DNA from: Bradyrhizobium sp. U87765 SZCCT0048
GTDB taxonomy: Bacteria > Pseudomonadota > Alphaproteobacteria > Rhizobiales > Xanthobacteraceae
Assembly (NCBI RefSeq): GCF_018131225.1
Contig: NZ_JAFCMM010000001.1
Location: 868,001-932,000, forward strand
DNA: 64,000 bases
Direction of reading: 5' to 3'
Shown piece by piece: positions 20,301 through 29,595 of the stretch. The notes beneath the pieces are model-generated. The model had not been told where the DNA came from and did no database searches. It saw nothing but the letters and a program-made list of their open reading frames with translations. Position 1 is the first letter of the stretch. Every line of letters begins with the position of its first letter. Position numbers and translations under genes: made by a program.

Positions 20301-20748
20301 CGTCGTCTTTGTGCCAATTGCAGATTTCGGTTGTGCCTAGAAAGTTTGGGGTTCCGAATAGCTGAGCAAATCGCTTTAACCACTCGAAGCTATCGCACAA
20401 CGAACCACTTGGCGTAGTTGAGCCTACGACTATTGATTCTGCTCCACTCTCCTTTTTGAACAGATTCAGTTTTTCGGCGATCTCTGCCAGAGCATCATCC
20501 CAACTGATCCGCACCCAAAGCGGATCTTGCGAACCTTTTTCGGCCGTACGACGCATCGGGTATGCGAGGCGGTTCGGATTGTGTGCGAGTTCTGGGGCAG
20601 CTCTCCCCTTCATGCACACCGCCTTGCCGTTGGGATGCGATGGATCTGCGCGCACGCTCAGAAAAACGTCATTGGACACCGTATTGATGGTGCCGCAACG
20701 CGATACACAAATTGAGCAGAAGCCCTTGACTTCATGTTGTTCACTCAC
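17311..20748 (-). CDS. Molybdopterin oxidoreductase fused to FAD/NAD reductase and 2Fe-2S ferredoxin
   Basis: 1145 residues in three modules. Residues 1 to about 790 are a DMSO-reductase-superfamily molybdoenzyme: 4Fe-4S ligands at Cys11, Cys14, Cys18 and Cys45, a candidate Mo ligand in TEICNWHKD near residue 141, and the bis-MGD segments LLWGNNPANT and ATHPANK. Residues about 800-1045 are a ferredoxin-reductase module (MRCYSLVGSA, FAGGIGITPFVAYL, FYFCGPEPM). Residues about 1058-1145 are a plant-type ferredoxin with GCRVGQCESC and CLAC. The chain could pass electrons from NAD(P)H to the Mo site without partners. There is no Tat signal, so it is cytosolic. The substrate is unknown; nitrate-type assimilation or reduction of an organic compound are both possible. 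Base composition is AT-richer than flanking core genes, suggesting transfer. Confidence 0.85.
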   Translation of the reverse strand: MSEQHEVKGFCSICVSRCGTINTVSNDVFLSVRADPSHPNGKAVCMKGRAAPELAHNPNRLAYPMRRTAEKGSQDPLWVRISWDDALAEIAEKLNLFKKESGAESIVVGSTTPSGSLCDSFEWLKRFAQLFGTPNFLGTTEICNWHKDDANVFTFGCPTPPGDHRNADVILLWGNNPANTWLAQADAIGQGRAKGAKLVVVDPRPTGLARQADLWLRVRPGTDGALALGIANAMVTHGGIDHEFVRRWTNAPLLVRVDTGQFLREQHIDPNAKQNRFCTWSISQGRVDFPSSQAGADQTDVALAGIYSVEILGSDGIVKTVECKPAFVSYCEAIAPFTPDKVEEICDVPAAQVLQAAEFLKPRQRISHYAWSGVGQHTNATQTARAIATLYALTGSFDQKGSNWVFATHPANKIEDYYAFVSPEQRAKALGLSERPLGPAAKGTINIPDLCTAILEEKPYKVRGLLTFGLAPHTSNVDAGRMEKAFRALEFHVHCDLFETPAARHADILLPSCSFPEREALRTGFEISEQAVEHIQFRPRLVTPRGESRPDYQIAFDLAVRLGMEEAFFGGSVESGWNYVLAPLGLDVSTLRNHPGGLNKPLKQLERKFALPNREGGLRGFNTPTARVELYSEALLRAGYSAVPTYVAPINDLSLKSLGAERFPFVLSSAKNGYYCHSQHRNLASLRKRAPYPIAELSSNVGSRKGISEGDWVRITTENGSARFRAKFINEMADDVVVAEFGWWQACTDIGLDALPVEGESNSNFSNLVIGGNRDPISGSSPLRSSQCNIERDTSVKSQPWHGFRDFRVTRTHEEAEGVRTVRMEAVDGGPVPDYLPGQHITVRIPELGDVMRCYSLVGSAQEIERRGYTISVRHVRAQKPTGETVDGLVSSYIHCALKVGQVVSLKAPSGQFVMPLASKQPIVLFAGGIGITPFVAYLETLADQVNVPDVLLLYANRSSRSHAYAKRIFELREDIPSLTVVNCYDVSDGSPDEAHVAVIGRMNGDMVDADLIRRRARFYFCGPEPMMNSITEQLVARGVPPFDIFREAFKSPSMPNLNPTQKFSVTFARSGKIMEWSPDKGSLLAFGESMGISMASGCRVGQCESCAVRVVAGVVEHMNGGGPDDPKMCLACQAIPASNVTIDA

Positions 20749-20791
20749 GAACCAACATCCTTACTTCGCATGTTTTTGAGCGGCAGGTCTT

Positions 20792-22039
20792 TTACGTCGA
20801 CTCACTGAGTAACGTGGATGGCTTTGAAAAAAGGGCCGGGCTTATAAAGCCACTCAGGACGACGCAGATGATGGAAAGCAAACTAATTTGAATCATAGCC
20901 GCATTAGCCCAGCCGCCTGCGGTCACCAAGGACCCCATCAAGTATCCACTGAAAGCTGATGTCGTATAAAGACACGTAAAAAAGACGCCAGACGCCTTAG
21001 CGTTAAGTTTTGCGTCGACCGTTTTTATTTGCGCACTCCAAAGGTTGACGTAAATTATTGCGGCGTGCGCAAACCCCCAGCACAATGAGAGCACGCAATG
21101 CGCGGATACGCTCTGCGCGTAGGAGAAAAGCAGGTAGCCGAAAAGCGCTAAAGCAGCGTAGCCCGCCATCAACAAACTTCGCTGCGACGCGCGGTCACCA
21201 ATCCAACCACCAACCGGCGCGAACAATCCTCCGAGACCAAAAAAACTCATGACCTTCGCTACGTCCTGTGGCGCAAAGTGCATTTGCTCGCGCAGAAACG
21301 TTGAATAAAGACCCAGATACCCGTACAAAACTGGACCAGTAAGCAAGGTCATGACCGCAAGAATTACGGTGTTGCGATTTAGAAGCTTATCTGCCCCGCC
21401 GACTAGCTTAACGGTCGAGCTCTCCGATTGTATTTCTGTGAAATCTCGACGAACAAAGACGGCAACAAAGGCCATCATCGCAAATCCTGCTAGCCCGAAG
21501 GCCCAGAATGCGCCACGCCATTCTCCGTAAATTGCGACTGCGGTACTCGCCAATAGCGGACCGGCGAAGTTGCCTATCGAGAACGCAATCTGAGTGGTAG
21601 CTATGGCGAATGCCCGCGAACGAACAAAGTAAGACGTAGCGATCGTTGTCAACGCTATCTGCTGCATGACTTCACCAACGCCTGTCAGTGCGCGGTAAGT
21701 CAGCATGTCGAAAAACCCCGCAGCCAATGCAATAAGAATAGTTGCTGCGGAAAATATGCCCGCGCCGACCTGGAACACTGCCTTGCGTGGAAGACGCGAG
21801 AGCAAGTAGGCGGTCGGCCAGCCAGCTATTGCCAGTCCGATTGTGAAGATCGTCCCGATTAGCCCGGTGTCAGCAACGGTAAAGCCGAATTCCTTGCGGA
21901 TGTCGGATGCGAGCAACGGAAAGACCAGTCGGTCCATGGCATTGATCGCATACGTCGCCAGCATCAGGCTAAACATCGCTAGCGCAATTGAAGAGAGGCC
22001 AGATTTAGTCCGGCCGACACGCGTTGTGATGGCTGTCAT
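20792..22039 (-). CDS. MFS transporter
   Basis: About 415 residues with 12 predicted membrane helices. The start at 22039 is chosen because GAGGGGGAAAT lies right upstream and MTAITTRVGRTKSGLSS gives a short cytosolic lead. The family loop motif is YLLSRLPRKAVFQVG between helices 2 and 3. It resembles the anion/aromatic-acid side of the major facilitator superfamily. It lies 43 bp upstream of the three-module molybdoenzyme on the same strand and shares its AT-rich composition, so the pair probably forms one operon in which the transporter handles the enzyme's substrate or product. Confidence 0.85.
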   Translation of the reverse strand: MTAITTRVGRTKSGLSSIALAMFSLMLATYAINAMDRLVFPLLASDIRKEFGFTVADTGLIGTIFTIGLAIAGWPTAYLLSRLPRKAVFQVGAGIFSAATILIALAAGFFDMLTYRALTGVGEVMQQIALTTIATSYFVRSRAFAIATTQIAFSIGNFAGPLLASTAVAIYGEWRGAFWAFGLAGFAMMAFVAVFVRRDFTEIQSESSTVKLVGGADKLLNRNTVILAVMTLLTGPVLYGYLGLYSTFLREQMHFAPQDVAKVMSFFGLGGLFAPVGGWIGDRASQRSLLMAGYAALALFGYLLFSYAQSVSAHCVLSLCWGFAHAAIIYVNLWSAQIKTVDAKLNAKASGVFFTCLYTTSAFSGYLMGSLVTAGGWANAAMIQISLLSIICVVLSGFISPALFSKPSTLLSEST

Positions 22040-22239
22040 GGATTTCCCCCTCATTCTGATTATGCGTTTGTAAGAAGGTTGCATGTCAGCGGGCCGCAGG
22101 CTCATCCGAAATTTGTGGAAGGACTTTCAGGGAAAATTTGAAAAAGGAATACCGGCTTTGGATACAACCCTGCTAGTCGGTCAGCACAGCGAGAAAGCTG
22201 GATGACAATGCCGGGCTTCGTCGCATCGCCCGAAAAAGA

Positions 22240-22266
22240 TGCCCGGCTTCCAGACGAAGCCGGGCA
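22240..22266. repeat. Perfect 11-bp inverted repeat (hairpin)
   Basis: TGCCCGGCTTC and GAAGCCGGGCA face each other across CAGAC. A partial third copy (GCCGGGCTTCGTC) occurs about 20 bp to the left. It looks like an interspersed palindromic element rather than a terminator, because no T tract follows. Confidence 0.6.
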
Positions 22267-22456
22267 CCAAGTCACGGAGGAAGGGTCGAGGAGACCACTT
22301 CGCGAAGGGATGAATAGAGACTTCTCGAGCCAAACACCTCTCTCTAATGCTGGGAACAGTTTGTGAAATGGTCCTGCAATCGGCTCGAGCCAACTCGAGG
22401 GAACATGGTCATGCCCCAGCTGGCGCTTCCCCGGGGCACAGTGGTCACGGTGAGTA

Positions 22457-22550
22457 TGCTTCGACGACGTCGGGCATGCGAGGGATCGAAGCCGCAAGGC
22501 CGGGACGCGAAGCGACCCGGTTCACGAGAGCCCGCCCCGCAAATGCGGGC
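22457..22550 (+). repeat. 94-bp dispersed repeat, copy A
   Basis: It aligns without gaps to 40427-40520 in the same orientation (for example GCGAGGGATCGAAGCCG and CCGGTTCACGAGAGCCCG in both). Its right end can fold (CCCGC AAAT GCGGG). It sits 76 bp downstream of the dnaE2 stop. Confidence 0.85.
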
Positions 22551-22625
22551 GCACAAAAAGTGCTCCTTCCAAAAACTCAGCGACCGTCGTACAGGCCCGA
22601 CCGCTCCGCGGTCGCTTCGCTCCCC

Positions 22626-25600
22626 TCACCGAAAATTCCGCGCCTTCACTTTCAGCGTATCGATGTGCAGATCGGGAATATAAATGTCTCGCGGCCGCAC
22701 CGTCGGCGGCGTCTTCGGCTCCCGGCTATCCACTCCACTTCCCCCGTGCCGGGCCTCGTCTCCGCGCCCCGCCGGCAGCGTGAACTTACCATCCCGCCCA
22801 CCGACGCTGTTGAGCAACTCCGACTGATCGATGAGATAATCACCGACCACATGGATCACGCCGCTGACGCTCTGCACCTTGCCGCGGCAGGCCATCATCT
22901 GGGCGCCGAGAATGATCCGGCGCTGCTTGTCGAACAGTGACGGCCACACAATGAGGTTGGCGATATCGGTCTCATCCTCCAGGGTGATGAACATCACACC
23001 CTTCGCAGAACCCGGCATCTGCCGGACAAGCACCAGCCCTGCGACAGTGATCCGGCAGCCATCCTTCGCAGTGCGTAGCGCACTGCAGGGCAAGATTCCG
23101 CGCCGGCCGAGTTCCTCCCGCAGGAAACTCACGGGGTGGGCGCGCAGCGACAGCCCTACCGAGCGGTAGTCCTCGACCACCTCCCTTCCGCCTGACATCG
23201 GATCGAGAGCAACCTCTGGCTCCGCATGGTCGGGCGTAAAATGCCCCTCGCGCCGGTCAGCCGCAGCGAACAACGGCAAGCTGTCGTTGCGCAGCGCCTT
23301 GATGGCCCAGTACGCCTCGCGCCGGCTGAGGCCAAGCGAGCTGTAAGCGTCGGCGCGCGCCAGCTGCACCATGGCAGCGACCGGGATACTGCTGCGGCGA
23401 GCGAGATCGAGAATAGAGCGGTATGCCCCGCCCCTCATCTCGACCATCCGCCGGCCGTCCTTCTCGGCAAGCCCCCGCGCCATGCGCAAGCCCAGCCGCA
23501 CGGCATGGCGGCCACCGTCGAGCGGCTCCAGCGTGCAGTCCCACTCGGAGGCGTTGATATCGATCGGTCGCACCGCCACGCCATGATTGACCGCATCCTG
23601 CCGGGCGTCGCGGACGAGCTGTGCTGGATGGTAGAAGCCCATCGGCTGGGCGTTCAACAGCGCGGCGCAGAACACGTCCGGGTGATGGCATTTCATCCAG
23701 CTCGACGCATACGCGATCAACGCAAAGCTCGCCGCGTGACTTTCCGGGAAGCCATAGGAGCCGAAACCTTCGAGCTGACGGAAGGTGCGGTCCGCGAAGT
23801 CGCGGGTATAGCCATTGTCGATCATCCCCTGCACGAGCTTATGGCGGAACTTGTTGACCCCGCCGGTGAACTTGAAGGTCGCCATGGCGCGGCGCAGCTG
23901 GTCGGCCTCGCTCGCCGAGAACCCGGCCGCGACCATCGCGACCTGCATCGCCTGCTCCTGGAACAGCGGCACGCCGAGCGTCTTGCCCAGGACCTTTTCA
24001 AGCTCGGGCGTTGGGTACACCACCGCCTCCTTGCCCTCGCGACGCCGCAGATAGGGATGCACCATATCGCCCTGGATCGGTCCAGGACGGACGATCGCAA
24101 CCTCGATGACGAGATCGTAAAACCGCGAGGGCTTCATCCGCGGCAGCATCGACATCTGCGCCCGGCTCTCGATCTGGAAGACGCCAACCGTGTCGGCGCG
24201 CTGGATCATGGCGTAGGTGTCGGGATCCTCGGCCGGAATGGTCGCCAGATCGAGCTCGATGCCCTTGTGGGCCTTCAGAAGATCAAAGGCCCGCCGCATG
24301 CAGCCGAGCATGCCAAGTCCCAGCACGTCGACTTTCATGAGGCCAACGGCCTCAAGATCATCCTTGTCCCACTCGATGACCTGGCGCAGCTCCATCGCCG
24401 CCGGCTCGATCGGCACCATTTCATCCAATCTGTCGTGGGTGAGCACAAACCCACCGGGATGCTGCGACAGGTGCCGCGGCGTTCCGATCAGCTGGCGAGC
24501 GAGCTCGAGGGTCAGGCGCAACCGCCGGTCGCTCGGATTGAGATTGAGTTCACGGAGCTCCGCCTCCGTGACGCCCTCCTCGCTCCAGCCCCACACCAGG
24601 CGCGCCAGCGCGCCGGTGATATCCTCGGGCACGCCGAGCGCCTTGCCGACCTCGCGCACCGCGCCGCGCGAGCGGTAGCGTGCGACCGTCGCCGCCAGCG
24701 CCGAGCGCGTCCGGCCGTAGGTCTGATAGATCCACTGGATGACCTCTTCGCGCCGCTCGTGTTCGAAATCGACATCGATGTCGGGCGGCTCGCGGCGCTC
24801 CTCGGACACAAAACGTTCGAACAACAGCCCTTGCCGCACCGGGTCGATCGACGTGACGCCGAGCACAAAGCACACAGCGGAGTTCGCCGCCGATCCCCGC
24901 CCCTGGCACAAGATGCCTCTGGAGCGAGCGAAGCGAACGATCGAGTCCACCGTCAGGAAATACGGCGCATAGCCCATCTTCTCGATCAGGCTGAGCTCAT
25001 GGCGCAGCTGCATCACCACCGCATCGGGAGCACTTTCCGGATAGCGCTGGGCGGCGCCCTCGAAGGTCAGCTTTTCCAGCAGCTCCTGCGCCGACAGACC
25101 GTCCTGGCCTTCCCGGGGATAGGTGTAGGCGAGCTCATCGAGCGAGAAGCGGCAGCGCGCCGCGATCTCGAGGCTGCGCGCCACCGCCTCGGGATAGGGC
25201 TGGAACAGCCGCGCCACCTCCTGGGGCAATTTCAGAAAACGATCCGCATGCCGCTCCTTCAGGAAGCCCGCCCTGTCGATGGTGGTCTTGAGGCGAATGC
25301 AAGTCATCACGTCGTGCAGCATGCGCCGGCCGGCCTCGTGATAGAGCACGTCGCCGGTCACGACCGTCGGCACCCCGGCCCGTGCAGCAGCCTCGGCAAT
25401 GCCCCGCAGCCGCGCCGCGTCATTGGGCCGGAAGCGCCGCGTCAGGCTGCAGTAGGCCCGGTCGCCGAAGGTCGACCGCAAGCGCCGCAGCTCGCTATCG
25501 AGCGCCTCCCCCGGCAGGTCCGAGACCAGCACCGCGATCGATCCCTCGGACCACGCCTCGACGTCCGCGATCGAAAGCGAGCACTTGCCCTTACCCGCGC

Positions 25601-25892
25601 GAGCCTTGCCGAGCGTCAGCAGCCTGCTCAGCCGGCCATAACCGGCCCGGTCGACCGGATAGACCAGCAGCGACGGGAAATCCTCCAAATCAAGCCGGCA
25701 GCCGACGACGAGGCGCACGCCCGTGGTCCTGGCCGCCTCATGCGCCCGCACGATGCCGGCGAGCGTGTTGCGGTCGGTGATGCCAAGCGCCGGGATGCCG
25801 AGCAGCGCCGCGGTCGCGAACAGCTCCTCGGCGCTGGAGGCGCCACGCAGGAACGAGAAATGCGATGTGACTTCGAGTTCGGCGTAGCTCAT
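22626..25892 (-). CDS. dnaE2: Error-prone DNA polymerase DnaE2 (ImuC)
   Basis: About 1088 residues. The start at 25892 follows GGGAGAGGC and overlaps the imuB stop by 4 bp. The N-terminal PHP domain begins [18 protein letters not shown], and the polymerase active-site aspartates lie in [16 protein letters not shown] near residue 370. [10 protein letters not shown] and [12 protein letters not shown] are typical of the DnaE family. An OB-fold precedes the ARNFR C-terminus. DnaE2 performs mutagenic lesion bypass with ImuA and ImuB during the SOS response. Last gene of the SOS operon. Confidence 0.96.
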   Translation of the reverse strand: MSYAELEVTSHFSFLRGASSAEELFATAALLGIPALGITDRNTLAGIVRAHEAARTTGVRLVVGCRLDLEDFPSLLVYPVDRAGYGRLSRLLTLGKARAGKGKCSLSIADVEAWSEGSIAVLVSDLPGEALDSELRRLRSTFGDRAYCSLTRRFRPNDAARLRGIAEAAARAGVPTVVTGDVLYHEAGRRMLHDVMTCIRLKTTIDRAGFLKERHADRFLKLPQEVARLFQPYPEAVARSLEIAARCRFSLDELAYTYPREGQDGLSAQELLEKLTFEGAAQRYPESAPDAVVMQLRHELSLIEKMGYAPYFLTVDSIVRFARSRGILCQGRGSAANSAVCFVLGVTSIDPVRQGLLFERFVSEERREPPDIDVDFEHERREEVIQWIYQTYGRTRSALAATVARYRSRGAVREVGKALGVPEDITGALARLVWGWSEEGVTEAELRELNLNPSDRRLRLTLELARQLIGTPRHLSQHPGGFVLTHDRLDEMVPIEPAAMELRQVIEWDKDDLEAVGLMKVDVLGLGMLGCMRRAFDLLKAHKGIELDLATIPAEDPDTYAMIQRADTVGVFQIESRAQMSMLPRMKPSRFYDLVIEVAIVRPGPIQGDMVHPYLRRREGKEAVVYPTPELEKVLGKTLGVPLFQEQAMQVAMVAAGFSASEADQLRRAMATFKFTGGVNKFRHKLVQGMIDNGYTRDFADRTFRQLEGFGSYGFPESHAASFALIAYASSWMKCHHPDVFCAALLNAQPMGFYHPAQLVRDARQDAVNHGVAVRPIDINASEWDCTLEPLDGGRHAVRLGLRMARGLAEKDGRRMVEMRGGAYRSILDLARRSSIPVAAMVQLARADAYSSLGLSRREAYWAIKALRNDSLPLFAAADRREGHFTPDHAEPEVALDPMSGGREVVEDYRSVGLSLRAHPVSFLREELGRRGILPCSALRTAKDGCRITVAGLVLVRQMPGSAKGVMFITLEDETDIANLIVWPSLFDKQRRIILGAQMMACRGKVQSVSGVIHVVGDYLIDQSELLNSVGGRDGKFTLPAGRGDEARHGGSGVDSREPKTPPTVRPRDIYIPDLHIDTLKVKARNFR

Positions 25893-27397
25893 GCCTCTCC
25901 CAGCCCATGCAGCCACCACCGCCCGCCTTCATCGGCCGGCGCATCACGGAACAGCCAGAAGCGCTGTCCGTCCGTGCATTCGACGCGGTAGTAGTCGCGC
26001 CTCTGCCCGATCTCCTCGTCCGACACCCACCACTCGCCGAGAATGCGTTCAGGGCCATCGGCCCGCGCCACGCGGTAGCGCCGCCTGTGCCAGACGAACA
26101 GCCGCGGCGGCGCATCCGGGACCTGCGCAATGGCGCTGATCGGCTCCGGCGGGGTGAGAAGCCGCGCCGGCCGCGGCAGGTCCGCGGGCCAGGAGCACCC
26201 CACCACCGGCGCCACCGGCGAGATCCGGCGCACCGCCCGCTCCGGCAGATCGCTCTCGACCGGCGACACGCGGAACACCCGGTTCGCGCCGAGCCGTGTG
26301 CGCAAGGTGTCGACCAGCGGTCCGAGATCGACGCTGCCTTCATCATCCGCGACATGCTGCCCGACCGTCTGGCGCTCGCTCAGTGCCTCGACCCAGGAGG
26401 CCGTCAACGTGGCCCGCTCGACGCCAAAGCCAGGGTCGACCAGCACCAGGCGTTCCTTGAGGAGACGCGCAAGATGCCGCTGGTCGCGGTTCGGACGCGC
26501 GGTGCCAATGCGGATGGCCTGGGCGATGTTGTCGACCCGCAGGAACACAAGGTCGAGGCGGCGGGCGCCAATGCCCTTGCGTTCGAGGTCGTGCATCAAA
26601 GTCCCGCAGAGCCGCTCGATGACCCGCTCCAGATCCTCCGGTGTCCCAATCGGCTCGGCGAACACCAGCGTCGCGGATGGCACCTCCGGCGGCTGCAGCG
26701 AGCTCAGCGGCTCAGGGGCACGCCCGAGCGCCTGGTCGAAGCGCAGCAGCAGCTCGCCCCCGAACCGCGCCTGTAGGGCGGAGCGCGGTTTGCCGGCGAG
26801 CTGGGCGATCCGCTCGATCCCGACATCTGCGAGGCTCTCGATGGTCGCCGGCGGCAACCGCAGCGCGGCCACCGGCAGCAGGCCCAGCACCTCGGACATT
26901 CGCCCCGGCGCCACGATGCGCTCGCGGCCGTAGCGGGCCGTGGCCCAGGCGCCGGCCGGCGTGTCGGCGACCGCAATACCGTTGCCGATGGCCTCGGCAT
27001 CGAGGCGCCGTCCGAGATCCTCTATCAATGCGGCTTCTCCTTTGAACAGGTGGGCTGAGCCCGCGATATCGATGAAGACCCCGTCCGGCGGGTCCGGCGT
27101 CACCAGCGGCGAGTACCGCGAGCACCACAGCGCAAGGCGCGTCAGCGCCGCCGCGTCCGCCTCCGGCGCCGCATCGATCACGACGAGCTCCGGGACCAAC
27201 GATTGGGCATGGGCGACCGTCATGCCGGGATGGAGCCGCTGCCGGCGGGCGGCCTCATCGGCCGCGGCGATCAGGCGGCGATTGCCTTCCTGCGCCACCG
27301 TGACCAGGGGCACGTCACGCGCTGGCGCGGAGCGATCCTGCCGCCGGACGCGATCGGTCGCCCACGCTGGCAGATACAGCGAGACAACCCTTCGCAT
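25889..27397 (-). CDS. imuB: ImuB, inactive Y-family polymerase-like SOS protein
   Basis: About 502 residues from the ATG at 27397, preceded by GGAGGCGTG. It is a Y-family homologue, beginning [14 protein letters not shown] where active enzymes have an acidic IDMDAFFA-type motif, so catalytic acids are missing as expected for ImuB. In this family ImuB bridges the beta clamp and DnaE2. The C-terminal half ends in the family's [15 protein letters not shown] segment. The gene overlaps the imuA end by about 80 bp and dnaE2 by 4 bp, indicating tight translational coupling. Confidence 0.94.
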   Translation of the reverse strand: MRRVVSLYLPAWATDRVRRQDRSAPARDVPLVTVAQEGNRRLIAAADEAARRQRLHPGMTVAHAQSLVPELVVIDAAPEADAAALTRLALWCSRYSPLVTPDPPDGVFIDIAGSAHLFKGEAALIEDLGRRLDAEAIGNGIAVADTPAGAWATARYGRERIVAPGRMSEVLGLLPVAALRLPPATIESLADVGIERIAQLAGKPRSALQARFGGELLLRFDQALGRAPEPLSSLQPPEVPSATLVFAEPIGTPEDLERVIERLCGTLMHDLERKGIGARRLDLVFLRVDNIAQAIRIGTARPNRDQRHLARLLKERLVLVDPGFGVERATLTASWVEALSERQTVGQHVADDEGSVDLGPLVDTLRTRLGANRVFRVSPVESDLPERAVRRISPVAPVVGCSWPADLPRPARLLTPPEPISAIAQVPDAPPRLFVWHRRRYRVARADGPERILGEWWVSDEEIGQRRDYYRVECTDGQRFWLFRDAPADEGGRWWLHGLGEA

Positions 27398-28058
27398 CAC
27401 ACGCCTCCAGAACAAAAGAACGGGCTTCCGCACCGCGGCAGCGCAGCAGCTCGACCTGCCAGCGCGCACGCCCCAGACCAGGATCAGCTTCATCGGCAGA
27501 GGCGACCGGCGCGATCCGCCAGCGCGAGAACGCTGCGTTGTTCTCGTCGCGCTCGGCGCCGGAGCGGCGCAGCACCAGGGCAACGACGCCGGAGGATTCA
27601 GCCGCGAGCTGCAGGCGCCGCGAGGGCGTCAGCGGCAGCCGGCCGAGCTCGCCGACAACCCCGGCAAGGCCGCGGTGGCGCAGCCCCTCTTCCATCGCCG
27701 GCAGGACTTCGGCGTCCTTAAAAGTCTCGCAATAGATCACCCGGTCGGGGTGCAGCCCCACCCTCGCCAGCGCCGGCGCGAACAGGTCGCGGCTGTGCAG
27801 GCACCACAGCACCGGCCCCTTGAGGCGCGCCAGGATGCCGGCGGCAAACAGCGCCGCGAGCGGCGCCCGCCAGGCGTCAATGCCGCCTTCGCAGATCTCG
27901 TGGACAGCCCCGAGTGCAAGTCCCCCACCAGGCAACGCCGCATCGAGCGGCTCAACCCCGAACGGCAGGATCCTGCGCCGCCGTGCGGGCGCGGCAAGGC
28001 GCGCGATGTCCTCGCGCAGCGCCTCGAGCGCGGTTGGGATGGATGCAGCCGTAGCCAT
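27315..28058 (-). CDS. imuA: ImuA, RecA-like SOS mutagenesis protein
   Basis: About 247 residues from the ATG at 28058, which has GAGGGGAGGC upstream. It starts MATAASIPTALEALREDIARL and continues with the ImuA/SulA-like pattern LPFGVEPLDAALPGGGLALGAVHEI, a RecA-type core with a degenerate P-loop. ImuA works with ImuB and DnaE2 in induced mutagenesis. The C-terminus ([14 protein letters not shown]) is typical of the family. It lies 13 bp after the SRAP-like stop. Confidence 0.92.
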   Translation of the reverse strand: MATAASIPTALEALREDIARLAAPARRRRILPFGVEPLDAALPGGGLALGAVHEICEGGIDAWRAPLAALFAAGILARLKGPVLWCLHSRDLFAPALARVGLHPDRVIYCETFKDAEVLPAMEEGLRHRGLAGVVGELGRLPLTPSRRLQLAAESSGVVALVLRRSGAERDENNAAFSRWRIAPVASADEADPGLGRARWQVELLRCRGAEARSFVLEACDAKGCLAVSASVGDRSRPAAGSLRASA

Positions 28059-28071
28059 CGCACGCCTCCCC

Positions 28072-28671
28072 TCAGCGTCGCCGCGGCTTGCCGAGGCCCG
28101 GCGACACGTCGAGCTCCTCGGACGTGAACGGCTTGAGGAGATCACGCGGATCAGGCTCGCCGCCCATCCAGCGCGGGAATTCGGTCGGGTTCAGGATCGC
28201 CGGCATCCGGTCGTGGATCGTCGCCAGCAACGCATTGGCCGGCACCGTGACGATCGCAAAGGTCCGCTCCCACCGGCTAGTCTCCGGATCTTTCCAGTTG
28301 TCCCAGATGCCGGCGACGCCGAATGGCTCGCGGGTCAGCAGCGAAATCGTGTGACGTTTGCCGCGTGCGTCCTTGAGGTAAAAGCTGGTCATCGGCACGA
28401 CACAGCGCCGCCGGCGGTACGCGCCGGCGAAGATGCGCTTCTCGGCGATGCTCTCCGCACGGGCATGGATCGGCCGAAAGTCCGGACGACGATCAGCATC
28501 AAACGGGATGAGGCCCCAGCGCATCTGCGTCTCGACCGGCTTGCCGGTCTCGGGGTGATAGCGCCAGACTGGCAGCAGCTGCGCGGCCTCGGCCTCGATG
28601 GTGGTGTCCTTCGCAGCGGCGAGACCTGGAGCGCTGGCCTCGGTCCGGGAAGCGGATGGAAAGGCGCTCAT
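28072..28671 (-). CDS. SRAP (SOS response-associated peptidase)-like protein, divergent active site
   Basis: About 199 residues from the ATG at 28671; the frame is open to 28722, but a LexA box occupies 28702-28716, so the start must lie below it. SRAP landmarks are MRWGLIPFDADRRP, PIHARAES, RRCVVPMTSFY, AGIWDNW and TIHDRMPAIL. SRAP/HMCES proteins crosslink to abasic sites through Cys2 and use a conserved Asn, Glu and His. Here Cys2 is absent, the Asn of NARAE is His, the Glu of FYEW is missing, and only the IHDRMP His remains. It is probably a non-crosslinking paralogue. First gene of the SOS cassette. Confidence 0.82.
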   Translation of the reverse strand: MSAFPSASRTEASAPGLAAAKDTTIEAEAAQLLPVWRYHPETGKPVETQMRWGLIPFDADRRPDFRPIHARAESIAEKRIFAGAYRRRRCVVPMTSFYLKDARGKRHTISLLTREPFGVAGIWDNWKDPETSRWERTFAIVTVPANALLATIHDRMPAILNPTEFPRWMGGEPDPRDLLKPFTSEELDVSPGLGKPRRR

Positions 28672-28701
28672 GGCGTGGCTCAATGACCTGTCATTCGACA
28701 A

Positions 28702-28739
28702 GAACAAAAATAGAACATTCAAATCGAAGCTGGAGTCAA
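28702..28739 (-). promoter_or_regulatory. SOS promoter with perfect LexA box
   Basis: GAAC-AAAAATA-GAAC at 28702-28716 matches the alphaproteobacterial LexA operator GAAC-N7-GAAC (GTTC-N7-GTTC on the other strand). On the minus strand a TTGACT -35 element lies at 28734-28739, and the box covers the likely -10 region (TTCTAT, 28710-28715). It is 31 bp upstream of the SRAP-like start, so it should repress the whole SRAP-imuA-imuB-dnaE2 operon. Confidence 0.88.
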
Positions 28740-28853
28740 CGGCAGGAATAGCGAACTGAAATCGCTCAAGAATTTTACCGGTTGTAACCGTGCGAAACTA
28801 CTCGCCGGCATCGATGGGAATTTAATCGGATCATCAGTCTGGCAGATCAGAAC

Positions 28854-29063
28854 ATGTGCACCCTCTACAGCATCACCACCAACCAGGAAGCCATCCGCCG
28901 GCTGTTCGGCGTAACGAAGGACAGCGCCGGCAACCTGCCGCCGATGCCGGCCGTCTTCCCGGACTGGGAAGCCCCGGTGATCCGACTGGGCCAGCGCGTA
29001 GGACCTGAACTCCTTGATCGGCCGAGCGCTCGCGCCATGTCTTTCGAAACGCGGGGGCTATAA
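28854..29063 (+). pseudogene. SRAP family, N-terminal fragment
   Basis: It begins MCTLYSITTNQEAIRRLFGV with the conserved Cys2 and continues GNLPPMPAVFPDWEAPVIR, the classical start of the other SRAP subfamily. After about 46 residues similarity stops and the frame ends at 29063; the rest of the domain (about 150 residues with Asn, Glu and His) is missing. It is divergent from the SOS operon and shares its upstream region. Confidence 0.75.
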
Positions 29064-29214
29064 CACGTGTGAAAGCGCTCGCCGAGATTTCGCGCATTCC
29101 AGAGCGCTCCCCGGCCCGGCTGCCCCGAGGCGGCGAAGCCGACACCCGCATGGCCAGATCTCATTGCTGTTCCCTGGGGAATCGTCGAGCAAGGTACTGA
29201 ACAGAGGGCCAACC

Positions 29215-29595
29215 GTGCTAGCGACAACGACCGCATCGTATCTCGAGGCGCTCAATCCGGAGCAGCGCCGCGCCGTCGAGCACGGCATCACATCCGACGG
29301 CCATGTGGGAGCACCTCTTCTGGTCATCGCCGGCGCCGGATCGGGCAAGACCAACACCCTCGCCCACCGCGTCGCCCATCTCATTGTCAAAGGCGCCGAT
29401 CCGCGCCGGATCCTGCTGATGACGTTCTCGCGGCGCGCCGCCGCAGCGCCCCTCGCGCCTTATCTCCTCAAGCGCACCCTCGACCAGACTCGGCCAGACA
29501 AGCCTCACCGTCGTCGCCACCTCCATGGGATTTCGCCGGCCGGCCGCCGCAAGGACGCCTTTCTTCCGGCCATGCCATGCACATGGCTGCGCTGA
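29215..29595 (+). pseudogene. UvrD/Rep-family helicase, N-terminal fragment
   Basis: From a GTG at 29215 the frame reads ATTTASYLEALNPEQRRAVE (Q-motif) and VIAGAGSGKTNTLAHRVAHL (Walker A), then ILLMTFSRRAA (motif Ia). After about 75-80 residues the helicase similarity ends where FSRRAAAEM would be expected, and the remainder is unrelated. A complete enzyme would have 650 or more residues, so this is a remnant without helicase function. Confidence 0.75.

Larger units (their letters stand above)
22106..22625. other. Intergenic stretch with hairpin and repeat, no gene
   Basis: This 520-bp region between the MFS gene and the 3' end of dnaE2 has no supportable gene. It contains a perfect 11-bp inverted repeat at 22240-22266 and one copy of the 94-bp repeat (22457-22550). 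It probably marks the junction between the AT-rich segment and the SOS cassette. Confidence 0.6.

Noticed and set aside
23226..25991. Plus-strand open frame of 921 codons opposite dnaE2
   Set aside because: Complete overlap with a gene carrying all DnaE motifs; the antisense text has no domain character.
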